Origin: Hemibagrus wyckioides
Taxonomy: Eukaryota; Chordata; Actinopteri; Siluriformes; Bagridae
Length of the DNA stretch: 64,000 nucleotides
Direction of reading: 5' to 3'
Assembly (NCBI RefSeq): GCF_019097595.1
Contig: NC_080727.1
Location: forward strand, 7,255,001 to 7,319,000
Part shown: positions 34,525 through 47,319 of the stretch, piece by piece
Numbering within the stretch: the first letter of the stretch is position 1
Layout of the letters: each line of letters starts with the position of its first letter
Made by a program: the position numbers and the translations under genes
Notes under the pieces: model-generated
What the model was told of the DNA's origin: nothing
Seen by the model: only the letters and a program-made list of their open reading frames with translations
Database searches by the model: none

Positions 34525-34650
34525 GTGTCACATATATATTACAGCATAGTGAATTTTTACAAATGTTTTGTATATCCCAGCTTGAGTGAGAGCACAGGGT
34601 CAGCCATGACACAGCAGACCTGGAGGAGAAGGGGTTAAGGGCCACTGGGA
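34525..34650 (+). mobile_element. Fish SINE-like repeat fragment
   Basis: GTCACATATATATTACAGCATAGTGAA, TATATCCCAGCTTGAG, AGCACAGGGTCAGCCATGACACAG and GGGGTTAAGGGCC follow the order of a common fish repeat, also seen at 32160-32370. Confidence 0.55.
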
Positions 34651-34664
34651 TTATTCCTTATATT

Positions 34665-35360
34665 ATATCCATATTATATCATATGAAAGTCAGTTGTAGT
34701 GAGACTGAGTACATGTGTGTGAATGAAAGGGAGGGAAGTGGAACAGTAAGATTACAGGGTGAAGAGGTGAAGAAGGTACAGGAGTTTAAGTACTTGGGGT
34801 CAACAGTCCAGAGTAATGGAGAGTGTGGGAAAGAGGTAAAGAAGCGAGTGCAGGCAGGTTGGAATAGGTAGAGAAAGGTGTCGGGAGTTCTGTGTGATAG
34901 AAAAATATCAGTGAGAATCAAGGGGAAGGTGTACAAGACAGTGGTGAGACCGGCCATGCTGTATGGTTTAGAGGCAGTGTCACTGAGGAAGAGACAGGAG
35001 GCAGAGCTGGAGGTAGCAGAGCTGAAGCTGTTGAGATTCTCTTTGGGAGTGATGAGGTTGGACAAGATTAGGAACGAGTACATCAGAGGGACAGCTCATG
35101 TTGGACGTTTGGGGGCCAGATTAAGATGGTCAGAGGAGGGAGAGTGAGTGTATTGGTGGGAGAACGTTTGGCCAGGCAGGAGGCAAAGAGGAAGGCCAAA
35201 GAGGAGGTATATGGATGTAATAAATGAGAATATGAAGCTAGTGGGTGCAAGTGTTGAGCATGCAGAAGATGGGGGGATAGGTGGAGGGAGATGATTCGTT
35301 GTGGCAACCCCTGAAGGGAAAAGCCAAAAGAAGAAGAAGATATCCATATTATATCATATG
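34665..35360 (+). mobile_element. 5'-truncated LINE with perfect 21-bp target site duplication
   Basis: The 21 bases at 34665-34685 are repeated exactly at 35340-35360, flanking a 654-bp insertion (34686-35339). The insertion encodes the C-terminal end of a non-LTR retrotransposon ORF2: VQEFKYLGSTVQSNGECGKEV, VYKTVVRPAMLYGLEAVS, LKLLRFSLGVMRLDKIRNEYI, interrupted by stops. It ends TGTGGCAACCCCTGAAGGG then an AAGAAGAAGAAGA tail. The reverse transcriptase core is missing, as usual for 5' truncation. Confidence 0.9.
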
Positions 35361-35422
35361 GATTTTGTAGTACTGAGCCTTCTGGAAATGTAAGTTCTAT
35401 TAACTGCTTACATATTTATCAT

Positions 35423-35860
35423 AGGGGCAGCACGGTGGCTAAGTAGGTAGCACTGTTGCCTCACAGCAAGAAGGTCCTGGGTTGGAATCCCGGGTTTGAA
35501 CAGGCACTGACCTTTCTGTGCGGAGTTTGCATGTTCTCCCCGTGCCTATGTGAGTTTACTCTGGGGACTCCGGTTTCCTCCCACAGTCCATAAACATGTA
35601 CATCAGGTTGATTGGTAATTCTAAATTGCCCATAGGAGTGAGTGTGTGGTTGTCTGTCTATATGTGGCCCTGTGATGGACTGGCGACCTGTCCAGGGTGT
35701 ACCCCTGCCTTTTGCCCAATGTGTGCTGGGATAGGCTCCAGCAGATTTCCGTGACCCCAATTAGAAATAAAGCGGGTATAGATGATGGATGTTTGTTTTA
35801 ATTCAATTCTTGTCTCCGCCCCTAGATGATGGATGGATGGATGGATGGATGGATATTTAT
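35423..35860 (+). repeat. Dispersed fish repeat, full copy with (GATG)n tail
   Basis: GGGGCAGCACGGTGGCTAAG at the head, then TTTGCATGTTCTCCCCGTG, TCTAAATTGCCCATAGGAG, GTGATGGACTGGCGACC, GATAGGCTCCAGCAGA and AATAAAGCGGGTATAGATGATGG, followed by a GATG tract at 35827-35852. It is the best-preserved copy here. The class is not assigned with certainty. Confidence 0.85.
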
Positions 35861-37977
35861 CATAAATACACCTGCTACACCCAGTCTGCTACACTGAATA
35901 CAAATAGAAATATTCTTATAGAAAAAGCATGGGCGTATAGAATAATGTAGTTATACAGTTTATGTTTTATATGTTGAGTATATTTAAGATAGTGTGATTA
36001 TAGAGGTTGGGTTGTTTATGTGCTGCATGTACAATTATAGGAATGCAGCTCTGCCCACAAGTTTATCGAGTGATCGTGATTAGTATGCTCCGAATAAAAC
36101 TACTGTAAATTCTGACATGGACATTCATTTTTGATTTGAACTTTAGCCGTTACATGTAAGTTTATACACGTATTACATAAACATCTAGACTTTAGTTGTT
36201 ATACAATGGTTTATTAAGCCACATCAAAGCTGTAAATATTAAACTAATGTTATGTTTCAGGTGTATGATGCAAACATTAGATACAAATTTGCTAGGTTCA
36301 ACTATACTGAACATCTCTCCCAGTGGTACTGAATTCTGATACCTCTCTAGTCAGTTTAAAATGCTTGACGGCAGAGGTACAGAGAGCTGGTTCACAACCT
36401 TCACATTATTATTTCATATTCCAGCTCTATGGATTCGCTCCAGTATTTTCAAAATTCTGCATCACAAATTGGTCAAAGTTATATTTTATGTATAACCTCT
36501 TGCCGGTTCTTTACACGTACGTGACACACACATAGACACATAGACATCTTTTTTACTTTTGTTTGGTCAGACTTTCTGTTTTCTGCCTTCTATTTCTGCC
36601 ACCGCTAACAGAGACAAATGAACCTTTTCTAAAACATTTATAATCACACATTTGACAAAACTGTGGTTCGTACTTTAATTTTTATTGTTTAGGAACATTT
36701 TATTAAAAACTATAACTCTTTGTAGAAGGTTGACTCGGATAAAGTTGCAGCAGTTTTGTTTACTGGTCTAGTCAATAGAAGTATCTCTGTTTTATTTTCA
36801 TTAGCGTTAACAGCTACACTTCATTAGACTCTCAGTAGCAGAGGCTCACTATAGTCCAGTCCTCCACAGGAAAATATCATATGTATAACTAATTCCATAC
36901 ATTAAAAATTATCATTGGTAACATTTAAAGGATAAAGTCTATAAAGTTTCACTTTTCTTCCGTTGAGTTATTTGACTTCCTGCCATACCACAAGCACTAT
37001 TTTCCTGGATAAAATCAATGAAGTCATATAGCTTCCACAATAATTTCTGAACCTTTAAATCTTAAAATGATCCTCTTCCAGATAGGATGTGCGATGCTTT
37101 TCTTCTCTGCACGGTAGTAAAGACTAGTTATTTGAATTACTCTGGACTTTACCAGTCCTTACCACAAGGACTATTATTAAAATATAGTATGTTTGCCTCC
37201 ACAATAACTGCTGATCCTTTTCCGTATACTCCTTTATGAGAAATATAATTTCAGTATGCATCGGAGCATTTTATCTTTAACATTGGTTTGAGTCTGTCGT
37301 CACTTTGACTGCAAGCACTGATTCACTAAAGCTAAAAATTCTTGTGGGTTTTTGACCATGGAGTGTGAGTGCTCAGTGATGCCAAGTATGCTGTAGTTGA
37401 TATACCTCACCTCAGATATAACTCACTATTTTTAGTAGGGGTTGATGTAAGGTTCTTGAAAAACTGGTTACATTTGTTTGAAAGGTAAAGAAATGTTCGA
37501 TACGCAGTGTGAAATATTATGTGTCTGTGAAAGTTCCATTAATACATTAATACTATTATTACCCTAATACACACACACACATACACACACACGAGCATGT
37601 GTCAAGATAAAGGTCCTCTTTCAGCTATGGGTAGTCTTAGTGTGTCCTACGAGTCATACCTTCTGCTCGGAGGTGAGTGATGATCACAGTGGGACATTTA
37701 AACATCTTGGGCAACAGTACCAATGGACACTGATGTTTCTCCCTGCTGGGAGAATGATGACACATTCTCTAAGGGGCATAGGGCCAGACGACAAGAATCC
37801 TGGCCAGTGCCTCCACCCACTCAGCTAAACATGGCTACACCTGGCGGGACCGGGTGTTCAAGGGTGGCGTCCTGCCCAGCCTCCTTATCGTGGTCATCGT
37901 TTGTGATGTAGCTGCCTCATGGGGTCCAGTGACTATACTGTTCCTTAACATGCCACATGCTGCCATAGTGACTGACC

Positions 37978-38313
37978 TACAGTGGAGGTCAAACGTCTGA
38001 GAGCAAAAACAAAAACATATTCTTTTCCAATTTAATACAAAAAACATTCACTACGAGTGATATTATCAGCAACAATGGACAATCTTAGATATATTCACAT
38101 GAGGAATTATTTGTGTTTGGTACGTCCCACTTTAAATGCAGCGTTCAGTCGAGTTGGCATGGACCACGCAAGCCTGACGATCCATATTAGATCAAATCAT
38201 CATAGTGTTGGGCTGAATATTCATGATACTGTTCTGGATTGGTCACAATTCAGAACCTTTCTGTTTCTTTCCAGTTTTCCAAGTTTTCTCAGACTTTTAG
38301 ACGCAACTATGTA
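37978..38313. mobile_element. MITE-like element with Tc1-type ends
   Basis: TACAGTGGAGGTCAAACGTCTGAG at the left and CTCAGACTTTTAGACGCAACTATGTA at the right are imperfect inverted repeats with TA at each edge, 336 bp in all. The interior has no transposase text. The end type resembles that of fish Tc1/mariner MITEs. Confidence 0.5.
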
Positions 38314-38748
38314 TATGCCTGACTAAATCCGGGCTGATATTTTCAGCCCATGTCACCGCGGCATCCATAACACGTCATCAGCCGAGACGAGGTAAGCACA
38401 AGTGAAATGCAGCCTCAGCAGCTGATTATTAATTTAGCTTCATTATATAATCAGCATATAAATTGGGACAAGTAATGACATAAGCTTAAAGTGTCCATTC
38501 TAAGGCAAACGTGTGTGTTGAATATAGTATATTATATAACCAGTTTTTGGTGCATGCTTATAGGTTAAAGTATTAAAAGAATGCTCCTGCCCTATCATTG
38601 AAAATAAATAAATAAATAAAACTCCAGACCTTTTCACTCCCTATCGCTTTCACCTTTCCTCCCTGTGTTTAACCATAGGTTACTTCCTCACACTTTACCG
38701 TTTTTTCTTCCCTCCTTCCTTCTTCCTGTCTCAGCTGATTCCCTCCCT

Positions 38749-38752
<4 letters not shown>

Positions 38753-38786
<34 letters not shown>

Positions 38787-38872
38787 TAGCTATTTTTAGC
38801 ACTGGCTCATTTGGGCCTCTAAAACAAGCAGCTCTGTGGTGGAGCAAACGCATCAGCGCACTCACAAACACA

Positions 38873-38912
<40 letters not shown>
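38753..38912. repeat. (CT)n and (CA)n microsatellites
   Basis: A CT tract at 38754-38783 and a CA tract at 38876-38911, separated by 90 bases of unique sequence. Confidence 0.9.
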
Positions 38913-38914
<2 letters not shown>

Positions 38915-39389
38915 TCATCTCCATTGCACTGCATGTGCACACAATTCACACATCTTCCATTGCATCCGTGTGTGTTTCTATTTTCCGCTTAGCTAGTGAT
39001 TTTCCATCATTAGCACACCTGACCTCACACACATGTAAGCATGCAGATAATTCAGAGACACACTCTCTGCTCTGTATACCAACACCTAAACATCGAAAGT
39101 CACAAAAAATACAATCACACAATTTATCGTGAACTGCTGCATTGCAGGCTTCCTTTTATAAAGCTCACACTTTTTTTTTGGAGAGCCAAGCTGGAATCTA
39201 AAAGGGGGGAAATGGACTCATATCGCGCACATATGTTAGAGCTCTACAGGAATTACTGCAGCAATATGTTTAACTCATGTTCGTAGTGACGTCCAATTTA
39301 TATCGAAATTGACTGTCAAATTGTAAGACGCTTGTGCATATTATAATCACGTGCTTTTACATATTACAATAAAAATCACTTTGTAAAGA

Positions 39390-39600
39390 GTTGCCTTGCT
39401 GCATCGAGGCTCCAGGGTTATTTCCTGAGGTCTTTTCACCTGTTTTGCGTGTGTCTGCATGGGTTACCTCAGGGTTCTCCAGTTTCCTCCCATGCTAGTA
39501 GTTGGATTGACTGATAATTTGCAAGAGTGTGTGTGTGAGTGTGTGGATACACAGTAGCGCTGATCAGAATAAAGCATTTATTGAAGATAAATGACTCAAT
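39390..39600 (+). repeat. Dispersed fish repeat, diverged
   Basis: TTGCTGCATCGAGGCTCCAGGG, TCTGCATGGGTTACCTCAGGG, CCAGTTTCCTCCCATGC and GATCAGAATAAAGCATTTATTGAAG. Confidence 0.55.
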
Positions 39601-40017
39601 GTAATTTTTAGAGCAGTCAGTGATCAGTGGAACTTAATATTTCAGTTAAACCTGACAGTTACCTAAGGCTTTCATTGCTGCTTTCTTATTGGTTAGGGTT
39701 TGTCATATGACCAGTATTAAACACAGGAAGTCAGTGGTATGAACAGAAGGGGTGAATGTTAGTAAACTGCTTCAATTAGTAAATGACTAAATATAAAAGC
39801 CTATTAAAGCTGAACTGACAATCACACAAGACAAGAAAATGTTCAAATTAATGACGGTGTCCATTTATAATACAAACGATTATTGACTATCCAAATGTAT
39901 TTATCATGTGATATGGCATACAAAACATAGGAATAGATAATTAGATTATCAGAATGTATCATATTAAGTGATATATACTGTTATATATACAAATACAAAA
40001 TAAAGACTTTTACACCA

Positions 40018-40539
40018 ATCAAGCATAACATTATGACCACCTGCCTAATATTTAATATATAACCAAAACAGCCCTGACCTGTCATGCACTGTGTATTCTG
40101 ACACATTTCTATCAGAACCAGCATTAACTTCTTCAGCAATTTCAGCAACAGTAGCTCATCTGTTGGATCGGATCACACGGTCCAGCCTTCTCTCCCCTCA
40201 TGCATCAATGAGCCTTGGCCGCCCATGACCCTGTCGCCGGTTCACCACTGTTCCTTTCTTGGACCAATTTTGATAGATACTGACCACTGCAGACCGGAGA
40301 CACCCCACAAGAGCTGCAGTTTTGGAGTCCAGTCGTCTAGCCATCACAATTTGGCCCTTGTCAAACTCGCTCAAATCCTTACGCTTGCCCATTTTTCCTG
40401 CTTCTAACACATCAACTTTGAGGACAAAATGTTCACTTGCTGCCTAATATATTAGCCACTAACAGGTGCCATGATGAGGAGATCATCAGTGTTATTCACT
40501 TCACCTGGCACTGCTCATAATGTTATGCCTGATCGGTGA
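40018..40539 (-). mobile_element. Tc1-derived short element with transposase N-terminal remnant
   Basis: The ends CAATCAAGCATAACATTATG (40018) and CATAATGTTATGCCTGATCGGTG (to 40539) are inverted repeats. The minus strand from 40410 to 40198 stays open for 70 codons ([20 protein letters not shown], then [20 protein letters not shown]), the helix-turn-helix and GRPR hook of a Tc1 transposase. The catalytic part is absent. This looks like an internally deleted, mobilisable copy. Confidence 0.8.
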
Positions 40540-42564
40540 ATATATACAAATATTACAGTCCAAGTTATTCTAACAGAATGTGTGTGTGTTTTTAAGTCCT
40601 TTTTTATTATTACTATGATACAGAGTTGATTTCATAGTTTAAAATGGTGTTAAGTTTTACTGCTCATATTTAAAGGATTTAAGGATTTAAATTTCATTTT
40701 CTATTGAATTTACCACAAGGGTCAGTTATGGCAATGTCAATAGTATTGTAGATCAAAACTGGCCCAAGTGTAATCACCCACATCTGAGGTTCTCACAGTG
40801 TTTGTAATCTGGACCAAACTATGCAACAAATGCAACAAACCGTATCTAATGATTGTGTGACATTCCATATTGACTCAAACTCTCTGAAAGTTCAAATAAA
40901 TAGTAAAATGTCAGGGATATGGTTGAGGTGAGTCTGTCTTTTGGCAGTCTTTTGGTTCATTGGTCCATGAAGGTATGTGGGCCAGACAAAAGCATTGCAA
41001 TTGTGTTGGCACTGGGCCATGACTCATTTGCTATCTGATATTGACTCTATATTTTACTGTGCAGATTTTATGAAGGGATGATAAAGGTATGGCAATATGG
41101 CAAGGGCCACTGACATGCCTGTCATGTGACTTTTTCATGGATGGCATCTCAGTTTTAATTGACAGTTTTCAGTACGTGTATCTACAGAGCATGCGAGCAT
41201 GAATAGAGAGCCCTTCATCTGGCTTGTATGAGTTAGCAGAACTTTTTTCTTCCATGAGATCAAGACAGGGAGCGAGGGAAAGAGAAAACTGTTTGACTGT
41301 GACAAGCCTGTCTGTCCTACGCCGGTCCTTAAGGCTTTTTTAGAAATGATAGACAGAGGGAAGAAGAGAAGGACAACTACGTGGAAGAAGTGCTGACTTG
41401 GACATGCCTGTCCATCTCAGTTGGACATCTGCCATTAAGGAGACATCAATATTTCAGAGCGTAGTGAGATCCAAGAACATTCTAGTACTCAGTCCATTAG
41501 CAGGTTGCACCATCAATACACCACACAGAAGTGTATGAGTGTGTGTTGTGCATGCATGAGCTAAGATTGCCAATCCTTCAGGATCGGCCTTGAGACTCGA
41601 GATATTGACTGAGGCCTCTCAGAATTATAAAAATTCGATTCTTGAGGTATTTTAGATCTTTTTTCATAAAGTAAAAAACAATACTGTTCTTTCATAAGAT
41701 TACTCTTGTAAATAGCAAAAACAACCCAGAGAGAGACAGAGAGATATCTGGGAAAACGACCAGGGACCAGTGTTGAATTACTTGTTTGTGTTTGTAAACT
41801 CCTCTCTCGTGCTCTCTGCCTCTGTGATTATGTATAAGTGTCTGAAATGGATTTTTCTTTGGCAGTCTTTCTTACTTAATGCTAATATTCAAAATCTGTA
41901 ACATTTTGCAGTGGGTATAATTATGCCACTATGCAAATAATCCTGAAAACCACAATCCCTGACTTTTCTGTTGTCCTTCACATGTCAACATCTCTCCAGT
42001 AGTGTGCTAAAATCAGAAATCCCCCCAAATCTCCATTTTCCATTTGGGCTCTCTCACTTTGCCAAGAAACCGCGTGCATAAACAACACCTCAGTGTGTTG
42101 CTCTCTGCTGACCTCAGCCACTTTTTCTTTTTGTACAAGGCATTTGTGCACAAAATAATTAAAGGAAAATTACAAAAAAAAAAAAAAAAGAAAAAGAAAG
42201 AAATTTCAGTTATTTGTTTTTTATTTAATAATATTTTAAAATGTGGAATGCTTTCTTAGCAAGAAAAATAAAGCACAAAACCTTCCCTTCCATAGGCTTC
42301 CACACATCTTCGAATAACACAGTTAAATTGCTTTTAGAAACTCGAACATACCGCTAATGCAGCAGCATATTATTCTTTGGCATTTGCAGATTTATTACCA
42401 CACTTTAGTAAAATCTGTTAAAGAACTGAGCAACATTATGAGTCATCTGGGACTATTTTCCTGTTCCATATGTGCGTTTCAGAGATTTCTTCAAATCGTT
42501 CATTCCTAGAAACAGTTAAATATATTGATAGACTTGTCTTCCAGTCTTGTCTTCTGTTACACCT

Positions 42565-42900
42565 CCTACACTGCCTTTCTTGGGAACACTGGGTATGAGG
42601 CAGAAACACACCCCGGATGGGACTCCAATGAGAACAGGGACCACTAATACATTTCCGTTGGATAATCCCAGGAGACACATTGGTGCAGTGCATAGCGCTG
42701 GTACATCACAGCGCCAGGGTCATGAGCTCGGCTTACTGTCTGTGTGGAGTTTCACATGTTTCTCCCTGTGTGTGAGCGGGTTTCTCTGGGATTCTCCGGT
42801 TGTATGTGGATTGGTTATGTTCAACTCTCAGGTGTGTGTGTATGGTGCCCTGTATCCAGATCCTCTGCAACCCTAACCATGATAAAACGTCCCTAATCTC
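42565..42900. repeat. Two dispersed fish repeat fragments in opposite orientation
   Basis: 42580-42690 (GGGTATGAGGCAGAAACACACCCCGGATGGGACTCC) and 42690-42900 (CGCCAGGGTCATGAGCTCGG, TCTGTGTGGAGTTTCACATG, TTCTCCGGTTG, CCATGATAAAACG) belong to the same dispersed repeat group. Confidence 0.5.
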
Positions 42901-43943
42901 CACATAAACTATTCAGCTGTGTATCGTCTGAAGCACAAATGTTTACTGACAGATCATGTTAAGTAAAGTGTACAACCAGGACTTTACAGCTAAAGCTACT
43001 CTGTGTAGGACTTTTCTGATCAAAATGAAAAGACAAATCCGCCCTGTATAACATTATGGTCCTGTTCCCGTGAGTCATCCTGTAATAGTAATTTGCTTTG
43101 TCGGGGTTGCTGGGTCAGAAATGGCTAGAAATGTGTACGTATCTGTTTTACACCAGCTCACATACGTCAAAAGTCATCGTGCCCCAGCTTTAGGCACAAA
43201 AGACTCTGCTGTCCGGTGAGAAAGAGCGAGAGAGAGGATTTCATTGGAAGTTAGAATTTGTATCAGTAGTAACTGTTAAGAGTAGAAAACTCATGATAAC
43301 TGGATATTGGATAATGGGAGACATTAGAGTGAATGATCTGAACCATCTGTTTTATATCTGTGTCTCCGTAGGATTTTTAGGGTTAGGGTATTACAAAATA
43401 CATAGATTAGATAACAAACTACACAGAAAAAAAAAAACATGACGAAATGGACAAGATATGAGAGTAGTTTAGATATTATATCTAGCCAGGGTGTTAGTGG
43501 GAGATAGGGAACCGGTTTATATGTATCCTGGGGATGTCCACATGCCTATAACGGCATTATGGCAAACTGCCCTATTTCCCTAACACATGCTTCTTATTAC
43601 TGGACACATACACTATACCCTAGATTGCTTTAATGGAAACATTCAGCAAACACTTATGTTTAAATAGCTGCACTTAGCTGTTAAATTATTTATATTGTGA
43701 TGGGAAAACATGTGATTTTCAGGAAGAAACAACATTCCAAAAAAGTATTTAAATGCTGCACTTTTTCAAAGTGTGTTAACGCCACATATGTAAATGTTAA
43801 GATATATAAGATTGGTATTATTATCTGAATAATCTTTCATTATGTACATAGAGAAGAAAAAAGTCTAAGGAATCCCACAAATAACAGCTGCTTAATCAGC
43901 TGTTTGAACCTAAATACAGTCTGATGACTGTTATTGTACTCAC

Positions 43944-44168
43944 CAGCGTACAGAATCTTTCTGGTGGGTTGCCGCACGTGATGCCCGGTGGTTCCACACG
44001 TATTCGCATGAACTCCTTCATTGACTGGGCCTTGGGTTGGCATGCGTGCTGCTCCCACACTGAGCCCTCATCCGTGGTGAGGAGGGACTTGCACAACTCG
44101 TACTGGCCTTGAACCTGCACCAGCGTGTGCAGAAGGACAAAGAGGAAGAAAGTGGCTCGCTCCAGCAT
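43944..44168 (-). CDS. ntng2: netrin-G2, first coding exon (signal peptide and start of laminin-N domain)
   Basis: This exon encodes the first 75 residues of netrin-G2, a GPI-anchored axonal and presynaptic protein of the netrin/laminin family that binds the leucine-rich postsynaptic partner NGL-2 (LRRC4). Reading the minus strand, MLERATFFLFVLL starts a hydrophobic signal peptide of about 21 residues. It is followed by QYELCKSLLTTDEG, HACQPK, EPPGITCGNPPERFC: four cysteines in the spacing of the netrin-G laminin-N domain. TTDEG and PPERFC favour netrin-G2 over netrin-G1. The exon ends CTG|GTGAGT, phase 0, which joins cleanly to GAG-AAC of the exon at 16286. I chose the ATG at 44166-44168 because the signal peptide then starts at once, as in the family. 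Two upstream in-frame ATGs (44258 and 44234) are possible but would place about 30 polar residues before the signal. The rest of the gene lies at lower coordinates. Confidence 0.9.
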
Positions 44169-44281
44169 GACAAGCGCCAACCAGGAAACGAGTGAAGGGC
44201 CGTCGTAAAATTCAGAGGAAAGAGATGTTGGCATAGAACAGGAGTCACGTGAGAGCATCTGGTAAACTTGCCACGGTCATT
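44169..44281 (-). other. ntng2: 5' untranslated part of the ntng2 first coding exon, with candidate acceptor
   Basis: Upstream of the ATG the minus strand reads back to CCTCATCCAG|A, where AG is at 44282-44283, a plausible splice acceptor although its pyrimidine tract is weak. This segment would be the untranslated start of the exon. It is open in the coding frame, so a longer N-terminus from 44258 cannot be excluded by sequence alone. An RNA read crossing 44281 would decide it. Confidence 0.45.
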
Positions 44282-46955
44282 CTGGATGAGGTATTTTTAT
44301 TTATTTGTTTGTTTTTATCAAAGCATCAATAGGTTAAGGAATTGTTGGTATAAATAATTAAAAAAAACAGGGGAGATACAAATTCAGTGTGAATTGCAAA
44401 TGAAGTCCCGTGTCCATCTCAGTTTGGTGTCCATCACACCTTCAGAGTCTCTGATCCACTGGTATTCTTTAACCACTCACCAAACTTCATGTTCCTGAAA
44501 ACAAGAGAATAAAGAGACAGCTTAATTCTCAGACCCTGATTTATTAAAGAGTATGTGTGTGTGTGTGTGTGTGTTCGTGATTTACTAACAGGGTCCAGGG
44601 AGGGCTGTGTCTTTTGAATGAGCAAAATAGCAGGTATGTTGTATATGTTTGCATTAATGAATATACTGAAGGTCTGGCATTGAATTAAAATTACTGAGCA
44701 ATTTAAATAATCTAAAATAAATTGTTTCCATATTAGATACTCATGCTGGAACACAAAAACAATATCAATATCATTTAAAAACATGAACACATTCATGTCT
44801 ACACTCTATTTTGTGTTTAGGTCAAATTGGTAAATTAATTGATTTAATATTTGACGAAAATGTATTTGCTATGATACGGTTTGAGACACCTCTAAAGCCA
44901 CTATAATATGATAAAATATGACTTATTATGGTAGTTTCCAATCACTAAATGACCAGCTTTTGATATTTTGTTCATTTGCCAATGTTGATGAGTTACAGGC
45001 AAGTAATCAATAATAATCAATTTATGATTGTTGTCTGAAATAATTTCTGTCTTTGCTGTTTAAATCGAAGCAATGATCCAAATTATCCAATTTTTAGTCA
45101 GAGCTTTTAATCAGTTTTACCATGCGACTACAGGATATTACAGTTTACACTTCTGGGACACTTTCTGAGATCCAGATCCAGCAAAATTGTCTACAATATA
45201 CCGGAGCTTCCATGTTTTCTTTTAAGCAATACATACACAGTGTGTTTAAAGACGTAGTAGCAACTTCTAGCAGTTAGTACTAAATGGAAAGCACCACATA
45301 GAGATATGTAAAGTAAAACCACAGTAAGTGTATCTGGTGGCTCCGCCCCTTCCACTAGTACAGGGTGTGGTTGTTGAGTGCAGAAAGGTACTATTAGTAT
45401 TATTAGGAAACTAGTTCCCAGTGTGAACACATAAGTTGATCTACACCTAGTACACAAAGTGCACAATATGATACAGCTTCTTCCTGTCATACCCAAGCTA
45501 CGTACTACTATATTACATTATGCTAATGCATTTCTGATGGCAGGGATAAGACAAACGAGGCCTGTTTTCTGCAGACATTTTGTTATTCATATAGTTTCTT
45601 GTGTAAAGGAACCAATCCAAGAGCTCAAGAATCCTATTTTGGACCATACAAATTACGGGTTAGTTACATATTTACGATAAAATGCCTTTTAGTTTATTAA
45701 TTCAAATTAAAATCATGGAAAGCCATTCGATATCATGTGCTCTCCTTTTAACTGTGATGACCCGTTGTTTTATTACTCTCCCATTGAGATTGCTATGGCT
45801 ACAATACAGTATTATCCTCTGATCATACATGCAATGCACACAGTGGTGTGTATACAACAAAGATCAATCAATAAGTCACTCCTGTTACATGATTTTATTA
45901 AGCTGTTGATTGGTAAATTGTACATTTCCATTAATAATGATATGAATAGCTAGCAAGGAATCATTTCCTTACTAGTTTAATTCTGGTTTGAACTCAAAAA
46001 TGCACAATGACAATGTCAGACACTGGCCTAGGGATAACTTTTTCCCATTTTTATGAGCTGTAGTTTGAAGTCAAACAAACAAACACAACAAAAAAAATAC
46101 TGACACTGCTGTTATGAAGCTAATGTCAAACGAACTAGAGCAATTCGGTGTCATTCGGTTATGAATTAAATCGTAAGAAAGGTACAATGACTAATCCCAC
46201 CCATAGCCGTGAACTTTGTAACTTTTCACAGCAGTTTCATCTTGCATATAGTTAAGCCATTTGCCAAGCATGAGACCACTTTGGCTTATTTTCATCCACG
46301 GGGAAACCAGAGAATGGAGAGACAGTTTTCTGACACTTCCGAGGGACTTTGTGGTTCCTTTGTGACAGGACAAGCTGCATTATTTTTTTGTCTTTATAAC
46401 ATCAGAAGAGAGACAGGCGAGCAGCTGGCATGAGACCGAAGTAGATACAAGCAAGTGATTACAGGAGCGGACTAGTATTACACTTTAAACATAACTCAAA
46501 ATGGTTAAAAATATATGACCTGTCATTCTTTAATATACAATCACGGTTAGCATTAGCAAACTGCTCTGTTGTATGAGGAATAAAGGTATTGTTTATACAC
46601 TTTGTGATGTGCCTTTATTGGAAAATAATCAGCATTCAGGATGTAACAGTGCTGATTATTGATTTTATTGATTATTTTTCCTAGAAGAGTGTTCTGGGAA
46701 GTCTGTTAGTCAAGTCTGTTAGTCAAAATTAAACTAAATTTTTTTACTTTTCAGTTTTTCAGCAGGAGTGAAAGTTATGTAGTAGGACTGGCCTAATTTA
46801 TGAATGAAGAACAGACATTTGCCTGATAAGTTAAAACTTTAGGGAAGGCTTTACTACGCCACAAGCCATATTGATCATTTGTATGGTATTAAGCAATGGG
46901 ATTTTTAATGCACTGTATCGTGGTACCGGAAATGTGAGCAGTGTGACTCGCCCCG

Positions 46956-46994
<39 letters not shown>

Positions 46995-47319
46995 CGCATA
47001 GCGGACGGTAGCGCGCGGGGTGTGTCGCGTCTCCGGTACAGTAAATACGAGTTACTGCATGATAGAGCGCTCATTAAAAAACCCCCGCTATTGCTCACCC
47101 ATCACCGGCGATACACGTCCACGCGACTTTGGAGCAACTTTAAAGTGACGTGGCGTAAATATTAAGTAAGTGACAGTTCGGTGTGTTTAATTCGCTTGGC
47201 CCGTATCAGATGCGCGTGAGATGGGGGTGGATCGTACCGGAGCTTTTTTTTTTTTCTATCCCACTGCAGTAGGTCTGGTTCAGGGTTGTTCGGATAGTTC
47301 GGAGTTCAGCAGTACTTAC
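44282..47319 (-). other. ntng2: candidate first intron of ntng2
   Basis: If exon 1 is as proposed, this 3-kb segment is the first intron. It holds a (GT)n at 44549-44574 and AT-rich sequence; no transposon or exon is recognisable. Status depends on the exon 1 call. Confidence 0.35.
46957..46993. repeat. (CT)n at the edge of the CpG island
   Basis: About seventeen CT units directly border the CpG-rich stretch. Confidence 0.95.

Larger units (their letters stand above)
16287..43943 (-). other. ntng2: ntng2 intron between the first coding exon and the LamN exon (27.7 kb)
   Basis: Bounded by donor GTGAGT at 43943 and acceptor TTCAG ending at 16287, this intron holds the pentamer satellite (18.16-26.23 kb) and the insertions listed separately. 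I see no exon or clear element in about 16340-18150, 26560-27340, 27550-29180, 29560-31150, 32400-33590, 35860-37970, 38320-38750, 39610-40010, 40550-42560 and 42900-43940, only AT-rich DNA with short simple repeats. The stretch 28180-29100 looks less repetitive than its surroundings, but I cannot show conservation. Confidence 0.8.

Noticed and set aside
45191..45496. 101-codon minus-strand frame with hydrophobic stretches
   Set aside because: No family recognised and no splice sites; the hydrophobic residues follow from T-rich codons.
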